Assembly: GCF_012726295.1 (NCBI RefSeq)
Contig: NZ_JABAOB010000001.1
Coordinates: forward strand, 248,001 to 312,000
Length of the DNA: 64,000 bases
Source of the DNA: Chitinophaga sp. Ak27
Lineage (GTDB): Bacteria > Bacteroidota > Bacteroidia > Chitinophagales > Chitinophagaceae
Direction of reading: 5' to 3'
Part shown: positions 44,317-52,710 of the stretch, piece by piece
Numbering within the stretch: the stretch's first letter is position 1
How the letters are laid out: every line of letters starts with the position of its first letter
Notes under the pieces: generated by a model
The model's input: the letters and a program-made list of their open reading frames with translations, nothing else
Databases searched by the model: none
Told to the model about the DNA's origin: nothing
Position numbers and translations under genes: made by a program

Positions 44317-45663
44317 TTATCGCACTAGTGCATTAACTGGTGTAGCAGCAGTGTTGCCGATACCGTAATAAGTAAAACCCATTTTCACCAGTTCAACATC
44401 GTCATAAATATTGCGGCCATCGAACAACAGCGGCGATCTCATGCAGCCTTTCAGCCGCTGCCAGTCGGGTATACGGAACAGATTCCACTCTGTTACCAGC
44501 AGTAATGCTGCGGCATCATCTGCGGCCTGGTACATATCATCCGCGAAGGTGATGCTGCTGCCGAGATAAGCCTTTGCTTCCTCCATAGCTACCGGGTCAT
44601 ATGCGCTCACCACCGCGCCGGCTTCCAGCAGGCAACGGATCAGCACCAGCGACGGCGCCTCCCGCATATCATCTGTATTCGGCTTAAACGACAATCCCCA
44701 TACGGCGAACTTTTTGTTGCTCACATCCCCATCAAAATGACGAAGCACTTTCTGGAATAACAACTGCTTCTGATCTTCATTCACCGCTTCCACCGCATCG
44801 AGGATACGAAGCTGGTAACCATACTCGCGGCCGGTTTGCATCAGGGCCTTTACATCTTTGGGGAAACAGGAACCGCCATAGCCGATACCGGGATATAAGA
44901 AATGCTTGCCTATCCTCGGATCACTGCCAATACCTTTACGTACCTGGTTGATATCGGCGCCTACAAGTCCGCATAAATTAGCGATATCATTCATAAAGGA
45001 TATCCTGGTGGCCAACATCGCATTGGCGGCATATTTGGTCATTTCTGCAGAAGCGATGTCCATAAACAATATCGGGTGCCCATTTAGTAAAAAAGGTCGG
45101 TACAGTTGCTCCAGCTTTTGCCGGGCCCTCAAAGTATTAACGCCAACGACTATACGGTCTGGTTTCAGGAAATCATTTACCGCAGCGCCTTCTTTCAAAA
45201 ATTCCGGGTTAGAGGCCACATCATAATCCACGATCATCTGCCGGGCGTAAAGGCTTTCCTTCACTGCACGGTTTACATGAACAGCGGTGCCCACCGGCAC
45301 GGTGCTTTTGGTAACGATCACCAGGTACTTTTCCATCAGCGCCCCTACCTGGCTGGCCACCTGCAATACGTATTGCAGATCCGCGCTCCCGTCTTCTCCC
45401 GGAGGGGTACCCACCGCAATAAATACTACCTCTGCCCCCGGCAACGCCGTAGCCAGTTCCGTTGTAAAAGACAACCGGCCCCCGTGTTGATTGCGCACTA
45501 CCATTTCCTGCAACCCCGGCTCATAAATAGGTAATATGCCGTTTTGTAAACGGGCAATCTTTGCTGCATCTACATCAGCGCAAACCACTTCCGTTCCTAC
45601 TTCTGCCAAACAGGCCCCCGTTACCAAACCAACGTACCCTGTACCTACAATGACTACTTTCAT
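44317..45663 (-). CDS. ugd: UDP-glucose 6-dehydrogenase
   Basis: Oxidises UDP-glucose to UDP-glucuronate with NAD+. 448 residues, three domains: Rossmann N-terminus VGTGYVGLVTGACLAEVG, central domain with the catalytic Cys in GYGGSCFPKDVKAL (about 260), and C-terminal UDP-binding domain with WGLSFKPNTDDMREAPS. It predicts glucuronic acid in the polymer. Inserted between gmd and the GDP-fucose synthase gene, so the fucose pair is not contiguous. 11 bp after the synthase gene. Confidence 0.96.
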   Translation of the reverse strand: MKVVIVGTGYVGLVTGACLAEVGTEVVCADVDAAKIARLQNGILPIYEPGLQEMVVRNQHGGRLSFTTELATALPGAEVVFIAVGTPPGEDGSADLQYVLQVASQVGALMEKYLVIVTKSTVPVGTAVHVNRAVKESLYARQMIVDYDVASNPEFLKEGAAVNDFLKPDRIVVGVNTLRARQKLEQLYRPFLLNGHPILFMDIASAEMTKYAANAMLATRISFMNDIANLCGLVGADINQVRKGIGSDPRIGKHFLYPGIGYGGSCFPKDVKALMQTGREYGYQLRILDAVEAVNEDQKQLLFQKVLRHFDGDVSNKKFAVWGLSFKPNTDDMREAPSLVLIRCLLEAGAVVSAYDPVAMEEAKAYLGSSITFADDMYQAADDAAALLLVTEWNLFRIPDWQRLKGCMRSPLLFDGRNIYDDVELVKMGFTYYGIGNTAATPVNALVR

Positions 45664-45674
45664 ACAACTGGTAT

Positions 45675-46619
45675 TTAAGATTGTAATTTGAACTGGTCCT
45701 GCTGCAGGAAATCCCTGTAAGCCATTACCAGCCCCTCTTTCAAACTAATGCTATGCTTCCACCCCAATCGATGCAACCTGGATACATCCATTAACTTGCG
45801 GGGAGTGCCATCAGGTTTACTGGCGTCAAATATCAGCTCGCCCTCATAGCAAACTACCTCTTTGATATACTCGGCCAACTGCTTAATTGTCAGGTCTTCC
45901 CCTTTACCAATATTCACAGGCTCCTTTTCATTATAGTGCTGCATCAGGTATACACATGCATCTGCCAGGTCGTCGGCAAAAAGGAATTCCCGTTTAGGCG
46001 TTCCCGTTCCCCATACCGTAACAGAGGGTCTATTATTTACTTTTGCTTCATGAAAGCGGCGGATCAATGCCGGCAATACGTGCGCGTTTTCCGGGTGGTA
46101 ATTATCGCCAATACCAAAAAGATTAGTAGGCATTACACTGATAAAGTTGCAGCCATATTGATCCCTGTAAGCTTCACATAATTTGATGCCCGCTATTTTA
46201 GCAATGGCATAAGGCTCATTGGTTTGTTCCAGCAACCCCGTCAGCAGAAAACTTTCCTTGATCGGCTGCGGCGCCATGCGGGGATAGATACACGAACTGC
46301 CAAGAAACTGCAACTTGGTAACACCATATTTCCAGGCAGCATGTATCACGTTAGCTGCGATCATCAGGTTATCGTACAGGAACTCAGCGCGGTAGGTATT
46401 ATTGGCGTGTATGCCGCCTACTTTAGCCGCCGCCAGGAATACATAGGCAGGCTTTTCTGAGGCAAAAAAAGCTTCTACCTCTTGCTGTTTGCGCAAATCA
46501 AGGCTACCGGAACTGCGCGTAATAATGTTATGATAGCCGAGGGTTTCCAGCCTCCTTTTAATGGCGCCTCCCACCATACCACGGTGACCGGCTATATAGA
46601 TAGGATCATTTGCTTCCAT
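45675..46619 (-). CDS. fcl: GDP-L-fucose synthase
   Basis: Bifunctional epimerase/reductase finishing GDP-L-fucose from the Gmd product. 314 residues, SDR fold: NADP loop [15 protein letters not shown], catalytic Ser in LGSSCIYP, Tyr-Lys in [15 protein letters not shown], and the family region [20 protein letters not shown]. Normal length. 16 bp after manC. Its presence indicates fucose, or a related 6-deoxy sugar, in the polysaccharide. Confidence 0.96.
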   Translation of the reverse strand: MEANDPIYIAGHRGMVGGAIKRRLETLGYHNIITRSSGSLDLRKQQEVEAFFASEKPAYVFLAAAKVGGIHANNTYRAEFLYDNLMIAANVIHAAWKYGVTKLQFLGSSCIYPRMAPQPIKESFLLTGLLEQTNEPYAIAKIAGIKLCEAYRDQYGCNFISVMPTNLFGIGDNYHPENAHVLPALIRRFHEAKVNNRPSVTVWGTGTPKREFLFADDLADACVYLMQHYNEKEPVNIGKGEDLTIKQLAEYIKEVVCYEGELIFDASKPDGTPRKLMDVSRLHRLGWKHSISLKEGLVMAYRDFLQQDQFKLQS

Positions 46620-46635
46620 ATACTTCGATTATTGT

Positions 46636-47658
46636 TTATAGTAATTCAGGGCGGTTATCTCTTACCCACTGATGCAGTTGTTTAATATCCTGGCCGCGGC
46701 CGCGTTTCATAACCAGCAAGGCGCTGGCAGTATTCACCACCACTATATTTTCCACGCCTACCAGCGCTACCAGTTTATCTTTTCCGATCACCATATTCTT
46801 TCGCGGATCACTTTCTATAAATACAGCCTGGTGATTGCGATATTGATAGTGCTGGGAGAGCGCATCTGCCAGCGCTTCATAACTGCCCACATCGCTCCAG
46901 TCCATTTTTGTTGGCACGACTTTCACAAGATTGCTTTTCTCCAGTACAGCATAATCAATACTGTCTGATGGAATGGCTTCCATCATTTCTTTCGGTAAAG
47001 CCCCGGTTCTTTTCCATTCAGCGGCAGCAATGGCGGCGGCTTCATAAATAGCCGGCGCATGGTGTTGTAATTCCTGCAGCATGACACTGGCTTTGCAGCA
47101 AAAAATGCCGCTGTTCCACAGGAATCCGCCTGCGGCCAGCATCGCCTCCGCCACCACGCGGTCGGGCTTCTCTACAAACCGCAGCACGTCATGACCGGAA
47201 TAACTGATATAACCAAACCCTGTTTCCGGATACGTGGGCACCAGTCCGATAGTAACAATATGATTTCCGGCAGCCAATATCCCCGCTGTTTCTATGGCCA
47301 TGGCGTACCTGTCGGGTGTACCAATGAGATGGTCGGCCGGGGTGATGAGTAAAATAGTTTCGGGATCGGCTACAAAAGCAGCCAGCGCGATGGCGGCGGC
47401 CGTATTACGCCCTACCGGTTCAGCCAGGCACACGGGGGCCGAAGCGCCAGCTTGTTCCAGCTGCTCCAGTACTATCTCCGCCTGTTGTTCATTTACAATG
47501 GCCATCACTTTGTTACAGGCGAAACGGTTACGCCGGAAAGCCAGTTGCAGGAGACTATAGCCATCAAACAACGTTAATAACTGCTTGGGGGTTTGCTGAT
47601 TCGACAAAGGCCATAAGCGGGTGCCCGAGCCACCGCAAAGAAGAATATGCTGCATCAT
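46636..47658 (-). CDS. manC: Mannose-1-phosphate guanylyltransferase (GDP-mannose pyrophosphorylase)
   Basis: Makes GDP-mannose from mannose-1-phosphate and GTP. 340 residues, nucleotidyltransferase domain only; the C-terminal isomerase domain of the type II bifunctional enzyme is absent. Motifs: LCGGSGTRLWPLSNQQTPKQ (pyrophosphorylase signature), FVEKPD, and GFLWNSGIFCCKASVML. Neither a phosphomannomutase nor a mannose-6-phosphate isomerase gene occurs in the window, so both are presumed elsewhere. 17 bp after the antiterminator gene. Confidence 0.95.
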   Translation of the reverse strand: MMQHILLCGGSGTRLWPLSNQQTPKQLLTLFDGYSLLQLAFRRNRFACNKVMAIVNEQQAEIVLEQLEQAGASAPVCLAEPVGRNTAAAIALAAFVADPETILLITPADHLIGTPDRYAMAIETAGILAAGNHIVTIGLVPTYPETGFGYISYSGHDVLRFVEKPDRVVAEAMLAAGGFLWNSGIFCCKASVMLQELQHHAPAIYEAAAIAAAEWKRTGALPKEMMEAIPSDSIDYAVLEKSNLVKVVPTKMDWSDVGSYEALADALSQHYQYRNHQAVFIESDPRKNMVIGKDKLVALVGVENIVVVNTASALLVMKRGRGQDIKQLHQWVRDNRPELL

Positions 47659-47675
47659 AAGGTTGGTTGTTTAAG

Positions 47676-48182
47676 TCAGTAATGATGTCCATTTACCGTT
47701 TTATTTCCGGTGATCACCGTTATCTCTCTCGATGGTACTTTGGCTACCAACATGCAACCTAAACTACTCAGTTCCACTTTTACCCGGGTGCTGCTGAGTT
47801 GTATAATTTTACCACCGGAAGAGGATGCCCTTTCCTCACCTGCCTTTAAGGGAAACGGTTCTACCGACACCTCGTCGTAGTCGCGGAGAAAATGCCTGAT
47901 TAATGCAATTTCATGATCGGGTATAACCGCCGGTTGGCCCAGCCAGTATACAAAGTTCACGACGTTGTCTGTTTCGCGCACTACCCAATTCCTGCTTTCT
48001 GGAATGTGTACGAATACATAAGAAGGAAAGAGAGGTTCCTCTACGATCTTACGGGAACGCATCAACTGCTTAACAGGACGATAATGCTCCACTTTCTTGC
48101 GGGTGAACAGGTCAGCTACTTTCTTTTCACATTTGGCCCTGGTATATACCGCATACCAGGCCAATGGTTGTTCATTAAACAT
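47676..48182 (-). CDS. UpxY-type NusG-like transcription antiterminator
   Basis: NusG paralogue that rides with RNA polymerase and allows long capsule or exopolysaccharide operons to be read through. About 168 residues from ATG 48182: NGN domain (WYAVYTRAKCEKKVADLF, HYRPVKQLMRSRKIVEEPLF, PSYVFVHI) and a C-terminal KOW-like region (SSTRVKVELSSLGCMLVAKV). I preferred 48182 because homologues begin a few residues before WYAVYT; ATG 48263 would add 27 residues without family character but shorten the gap to wzc from 110 to 29 bp. It is third in the operon, not first as in Bacteroides. Confidence 0.9.
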   Translation of the reverse strand: MFNEQPLAWYAVYTRAKCEKKVADLFTRKKVEHYRPVKQLMRSRKIVEEPLFPSYVFVHIPESRNWVVRETDNVVNFVYWLGQPAVIPDHEIALIRHFLRDYDEVSVEPFPLKAGEERASSSGGKIIQLSSTRVKVELSSLGCMLVAKVPSREITVITGNKTVNGHHY

Positions 48183-48292
48183 AAGAGCCGGTTTTAAGGT
48201 GATCGGATAGTTCGTGCGGAATTTATAAAGGCGGGACCGGGCGTACTTCTGCCCGCAATTCATATTAATGGTGCAGCCGGATATAACAATAG

Positions 48293-50644
48293 CTACTTTG
48301 TACTGCGTTTAAATAAACCGGGTTTTTTGGATACTTCAGTATAGCCGTAGCCGTTTATGTCGCCATATCCGGATCCATACCCGTACCCTGCTACCCCTTG
48401 TCGTTTTATACCGTTAAATACAATATTCAGTTTTCCCAATTCCCTGTTCTGGTAAAGCTCTTCCACCAGCTTAAGATAATGCTTGGGAGTTCGCTGATGA
48501 CGTACTACATACAGGGTAGCGTCACAGAACGGCGCAATCAACCTGGCATCTGTTACCAGTCCTACCGGTGCAGAGTCGATAATGATATAATCAAACCGCT
48601 CTTTCAGCTCGTTCAGTAAATGTTCCAGCTGGCCGTTGAGAATAAGTTCGCTGGGATTTGGCGGCATAATGCCTGCAGGCACCAGGTATAAAAGCCCGTT
48701 ATCGCCTATCTTTTTCAGGATATCCTGTAGAGATGCCTTACCTACCAGGTAGTTGCTGATGCCTGGATCTATGCGCATGTCCAGCATTTTGCTGATCATG
48801 GGTTTCCGGAGATCGAATTCCAGCAGCGCCACTTTTTTTCCCGCCAGCGAAAGGCTCATCGCCAGGTTCACCGATATAAAACTTTTGCCTTCACCGGAAA
48901 TAGAAGACGTGATGAGTAGCGTTTTCCGGTCGCCATTCAAACCAATATAGGATAGCGAGGTTCTCAATGCCCTGAATTGTTCTGCCACAGCGGTCCTGCT
49001 ATTACTATGCATCACCAAAGGATCCTTACCATCGTGGTGCATAATTTCGGCGGCAATAGGTGCGGTGGTTACTTTTTCAATATCGGCACGGAACATCACT
49101 TCCCGGTTCATCATATCTTTGAGCGATACAAATCCCACTACCAACGCTATGGCGCCTAGTACAGAAATGCCGAGTACCAGTGGTTTCTGGGGACTAAACG
49201 GATAAGCGGCAGATTCGGCTGCATCTACGATCCGGCTGTCAGATACGGCTGCTGCATAGGCCAGCGCTGTTTCCTCACGTTTTTCAAGCAGAAAGGTGTA
49301 GATATTATTCTTAATCACTTGCTGCCTGCTCACTTCCAGCAATGCTTTTTCTTTGCCGGGTACACTGCGGATAATACCCATATTACGGCTATTTTCCGCC
49401 TGTAATCGCGTTAATCCTGCCTCAAGGTTGGCACGTAAACTCCCTATATTTTCCCGGATAGCTGGCTTCAGGCGCTCCATCTGCCGGGTCAGGCTAGCCA
49501 GCAACGGGCTGTTTTCACCAGTAGTTTTACGCAGCCGTTCCAATTGTAATGCGGTTTCTGATAATTTAGTGACCAATTCCAGTAATACTGCATCCGTAAG
49601 GCCAATGGTACCCGGAACAATATTGCCATTCGGATCCTGGTTGTTGACATACTTTTCAATCGCATCCAGGACGGAAAGCTGCATATTTGCTTCGCTGATC
49701 TTACGGTCGTTCTCCTGTACACTGGCCAGGAACAATTTGCTTTGTTCCCCGATATCCACAATCCCCTGCGCCGTCTTGAAATGTTCTACCTGTGTTTCAG
49801 CCTGTCCCAGTTCAGCGCTTACAATGCGTAATCTCTCTTCCACAAAGTTCATCGTGTTGGCAGAGGTTCTGTTCTTATCATCAACCGCCGCTTTATTATA
49901 TACCCGGATCAACTCATTTACAATATCTTCGCCCCGCTCCGGCGCGGCATCGGTGTACTCGAGGTCTACTACACTCCCTGCTTTCGCGGCAGGCATAATT
50001 TTCATTGTGGCCAGTAGCAGCTGTATCCACTGCTTTTCTGTCATCACGTGCAGGGTATAGCTGGCCGATGTATCCATATGTCTCGCCCCTGATTGTATTA
50101 ACAGTTTACCCCATCTTGTTTGCACGGTATCACCTATAGGGTATTTCTTACCGTCGATAACCACCTGTTTGGCGGCCTCGTTACAGGTAAACGGCCAGAT
50201 ACCTGTTGCGGCCATTTCGATGCTTTCCGGTTCCAGGAAAGTAAATTTCAGTGGGCTGTCTTTATAAAGTACTACATCACGTATCTTCCCTTTCTCTATT
50301 ACCTCTCCATACAAATTTAAATTTCGTATAACCGCTTTAGTTAGTGTACGCGATTTTAGTATTTCAATTTCATTCTCCATGATTGTTTTGCTGCCGCTCA
50401 TCAAATCGAGCGATTGCAGCATATCACTGGCGCCAAGTCCGTTAGAAGCCTCCTGTACCAATAGTACACCCGAAACTTTATAGAGTGGCGTAGCATAGCG
50501 GAGATATAAAAATGCGCCTGCCAGGGCAGCTGCCACAGCAACTATAAATAGCGGCCAGTAAGGCAGGTAGCGGGAACGGATGAGCGTTAATAAGCTCAAT
50601 GGCGTTTCACCAGACTGGGTTTTATTTCCGTTAACTTTTTGCAT
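48293..50644 (-). CDS. wzc: Polysaccharide co-polymerase/tyrosine autokinase (Wzc-like)
   Basis: Inner-membrane protein controlling chain length and export through Wza. 783 residues: first membrane helix about 33-52, periplasmic Wzz region with long coiled coil (about 260-470), second helix about 497-520 preceded by the family FSPQKP motif, then the BY-kinase domain about 560-745. Kinase motifs: Walker A SSISGEGKSF, A' EFDLRKPM, B IIIDSAPVG, and PNPSELI. The C-terminus is a Gly/Tyr-rich tail (GYGYGSGYGDINGYGY), the expected autophosphorylation cluster. No Wzb-type phosphatase gene is in the window. 3 bp after wza. Confidence 0.95.
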   Translation of the reverse strand: MQKVNGNKTQSGETPLSLLTLIRSRYLPYWPLFIVAVAAALAGAFLYLRYATPLYKVSGVLLVQEASNGLGASDMLQSLDLMSGSKTIMENEIEILKSRTLTKAVIRNLNLYGEVIEKGKIRDVVLYKDSPLKFTFLEPESIEMAATGIWPFTCNEAAKQVVIDGKKYPIGDTVQTRWGKLLIQSGARHMDTSASYTLHVMTEKQWIQLLLATMKIMPAAKAGSVVDLEYTDAAPERGEDIVNELIRVYNKAAVDDKNRTSANTMNFVEERLRIVSAELGQAETQVEHFKTAQGIVDIGEQSKLFLASVQENDRKISEANMQLSVLDAIEKYVNNQDPNGNIVPGTIGLTDAVLLELVTKLSETALQLERLRKTTGENSPLLASLTRQMERLKPAIRENIGSLRANLEAGLTRLQAENSRNMGIIRSVPGKEKALLEVSRQQVIKNNIYTFLLEKREETALAYAAAVSDSRIVDAAESAAYPFSPQKPLVLGISVLGAIALVVGFVSLKDMMNREVMFRADIEKVTTAPIAAEIMHHDGKDPLVMHSNSRTAVAEQFRALRTSLSYIGLNGDRKTLLITSSISGEGKSFISVNLAMSLSLAGKKVALLEFDLRKPMISKMLDMRIDPGISNYLVGKASLQDILKKIGDNGLLYLVPAGIMPPNPSELILNGQLEHLLNELKERFDYIIIDSAPVGLVTDARLIAPFCDATLYVVRHQRTPKHYLKLVEELYQNRELGKLNIVFNGIKRQGVAGYGYGSGYGDINGYGYTEVSKKPGLFKRSTK

Positions 50645-50647
50645 ACG

Positions 50648-51457
50648 CTACTTATTAACAACTAAACGATCCAGGATAATAACAAGTAACGACAGGCTGC
50701 TGAGCACAATGGGCAATATTTGCCGGGACCGGTCCGCTGTCGCTATTTTTGACTTATTGGGTTCTACATACAGTATATCATTTGATTGCAGGAAATAATA
50801 AGGAGAGTTGAGGATCCGTTTATCATTCAGGTCCATACGGCGGATGATCCGCTCCCCGTCGACCTCCCGGATTAACAGGATATTATTTCGTTTACCAAAT
50901 ACCGTTATATCGCCAGCCATTCCCAATGCCTCCAGTACTGATATCTTTTCATTCGTAACATTTACTACAGTTGGCTTGCTGACTTCGCCCAATATCGTAA
51001 CACGATAATTCAGGAAACGGATGCTCACCACAGGATCTACCAGCAGCTTACGTTCTATAAGCTGATCGTGCAGATAAACAGTGAGTGCTTTTTTTGTAAG
51101 GCCGATTACCTTTACCGGCCCTAATACCGGGTATTGAATAAACCCCTGCTCATCTACCAGGAACCCTCCCAGTATTGCTCCCGCGCCAGCATTAGCTCCA
51201 CCTGCACCCGACGCAGAAGTCATGTTGGATACATTATAGATTATAACATCTTCCGGGTTAAGACTGCTTACATTGATCTGCAGTATATCATTCTTTTGTA
51301 TCCGAGGCTCAAAATTACCATCCACCGGCGACAGCACGGTGTCCTTTACGTCGCTGAAGTAAACAGCATTTTTGGTTGACACACAGGAAGTAAACAAACA
51401 ACTGAAGCATAGTAATCCCCATCCTATCCAGGTTAAGCAGGTTTTCAATATCATCAT
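50648..51457 (-). CDS. wza: Polysaccharide export lipoprotein (Wza-like, OPX)
   Basis: Outer-membrane or periplasmic export channel for the polymer. I start at ATG 51457 (a second ATG follows at once), which yields a lipoprotein signal with lipobox LFTSC at about residue 27; the upstream frame to 51532 lacks a signal. About 269 residues. The Poly_export domain is visible (IQKNDILQINVSSLNPEDV, QGFIQYPVLGPVKVIGLT), followed by SLBB-type sequence (YRVTILGEVSKPTVVNVTN, KISVLEALGMAGDITVFGKR), and a C-terminal hydrophobic helix (LPIVLSSLSLLVIILDRL). First gene of the exopolysaccharide operon proper. Confidence 0.93.
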   Translation of the reverse strand: MMILKTCLTWIGWGLLCFSCLFTSCVSTKNAVYFSDVKDTVLSPVDGNFEPRIQKNDILQINVSSLNPEDVIIYNVSNMTSASGAGGANAGAGAILGGFLVDEQGFIQYPVLGPVKVIGLTKKALTVYLHDQLIERKLLVDPVVSIRFLNYRVTILGEVSKPTVVNVTNEKISVLEALGMAGDITVFGKRNNILLIREVDGERIIRRMDLNDKRILNSPYYFLQSNDILYVEPNKSKIATADRSRQILPIVLSSLSLLVIILDRLVVNK

Positions 51458-51501
51458 ATGGCATTTTACATCATCATTTGCACGTCTCTCACATCTCCAT
51501 A

Positions 51502-51532
51502 CAATATTACTTCGGTTACTATCCGAAATCAA
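51502..51532 (-). promoter_or_regulatory. Candidate promoter with inverted repeat ahead of the exopolysaccharide operon
   Basis: On the minus strand TTG (51532-51530) and TAATATTG (51509-51502) are 20 bp apart, one mismatch from the Bacteroidota -33/-7 pattern. Between them lies the inverted repeat TTCGG-N7-CCGAA (51511-51527), placed where a regulator would control the polymerase. The wza start is about 45 bp downstream. Confidence 0.4.
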
Positions 51533-51581
51533 TTACTCACTACAGTATAAATTGCTTTCAATTCAGGTATCTTACTACTTG

Positions 51582-52301
51582 TTAAAGTAGATCTGTAACA
51601 AAATCAGTGATCATATCAACAAAAGAAAAATATAATACATTTTCGGATATGCCTGTTAAAAAGAAGAGAGAGAACAAATTATTTGACCAGATTTTTGAAA
51701 TTAATTCTGATTTGGACGAAACATTCAACTTCTGATAGACCTTTTTCAGGTGTTGATTAACAGTAAATACAGTCACAAATAATTTCCCGGCCATTTCCTT
51801 ATATGAGTAACCTTCTTTGAGTAATTCCACCAGTTCATATTCCCTGCGGGTAAGCTTGTCTTTAATACTTTCCAATGGATTTTTGTTGAGGTGGCTAATC
51901 AACAGATGTGCTGCTTTGGGAGATAAAGTGGCCCCATTATGCACCGTGTCCATTACAGACTGGTAGATATCACTCAATCGGCTCGTTTTAATAATATACC
52001 CGCTCGCTCCCTTTTTAATGGACTCAATAATGTATTGCTTACCGTCATGTCCTGACAATACAATCACTTTCGACTCGGGGTAACGCTGCTTGACTTCGGC
52101 TATACCATCAATACCCGACATACCCGGCAAAGTAATATCCACCAATACTACCTTTACATCCGGATAACTAACCGGCAACGCGATAAATTCTTCTATCGAT
52201 TTACATGCAAATACAACACAACACTCCTGAAAGTCCTCGAGAAATTCACGATAGTTGTTTAACAGAAAATGGTTGTCTTCAATGATTCCTATGTTAATCA
52301 T
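51582..52301 (-). CDS. NarL/LuxR-type response regulator with unusual hydrophobic tail
   Basis: 239-residue two-component regulator. Receiver domain about 1-120 with acidic pair in GIIEDNHF, phosphorylation Asp55 in VVLVDITLPG and conserved Lys in GYIIKTS. LuxR-type helix-turn-helix about 148-205 (LTRREYELVELLKEGYSYKE, FVTVFTVNQHLKKVYQKLNV). Normally the protein would end near SKSELISKIW; here 34 more residues follow, mostly hydrophobic (LFSLFFLTG, VLYFSFVDM). It lies 124 bp upstream of wza on the same strand, so it may control, or be cotranscribed with, the exopolysaccharide operon. Confidence 0.92.
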   Translation of the reverse strand: MINIGIIEDNHFLLNNYREFLEDFQECCVVFACKSIEEFIALPVSYPDVKVVLVDITLPGMSGIDGIAEVKQRYPESKVIVLSGHDGKQYIIESIKKGASGYIIKTSRLSDIYQSVMDTVHNGATLSPKAAHLLISHLNKNPLESIKDKLTRREYELVELLKEGYSYKEMAGKLFVTVFTVNQHLKKVYQKLNVSSKSELISKIWSNNLFSLFFLTGISENVLYFSFVDMITDFVTDLL

Positions 52302-52710
52302 ATTAATGGAGGGAGGTTTACAGATAGATATGGTTAATAAAAACAGATATGGTACAATAAAATACTTTGATAGTAAATATAATCTTAAAAAAGATTGCCA
52401 GTTAACACTATTTTACAAATAGCTATTAATAAGTCAATTAGATATATTTTATTATAAAATTCAATCATGTATACAATTTATAAATAAAAATATATAACAT
52501 AATAAAATGTACAATCGAAGTAATATTAATTTCAAAAATTACAATAAACACAATGTTTACAACAAATACAAGGGGAAAATCATTCATATTATTATTTATA
52601 AAATATAATATTTAAAAAACTTTCGTATTTTGTGTTCACAACCAGATCTATCCTGCTGATCCATATCCTTCGAAATAAACCTTATTCACTGTGTACTAAA
52701 AATCAGGCAT
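52302..52710. other. AT-rich divergent regulatory gap
   Basis: Separates the divergent response regulator and histidine kinase genes. Strikingly AT-rich from about 52360 to 52625 compared with neighbouring coding DNA. Contains the AGATATGGT direct repeats near the regulator gene and TATTTTG at 52626-52632, a poor -7 match for the kinase. No gene seen. Confidence 0.55.
52326..52353. repeat. Direct repeat AGATATGGT, two copies
   Basis: Identical 9-mers at 52326-52334 and 52345-52353 start 19 bp apart, close to two helical turns. They lie 25-52 bp upstream of the response regulator ATG, a position suited to autoregulation. Binding is inferred. Confidence 0.45.

Noticed and set aside
51575..51590. 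Hairpin CTACTT-N4-AAGTAG at the response regulator stop
   Set aside because: Short AT-rich stem without a T-run on the transcribed strand; not a convincing terminator.
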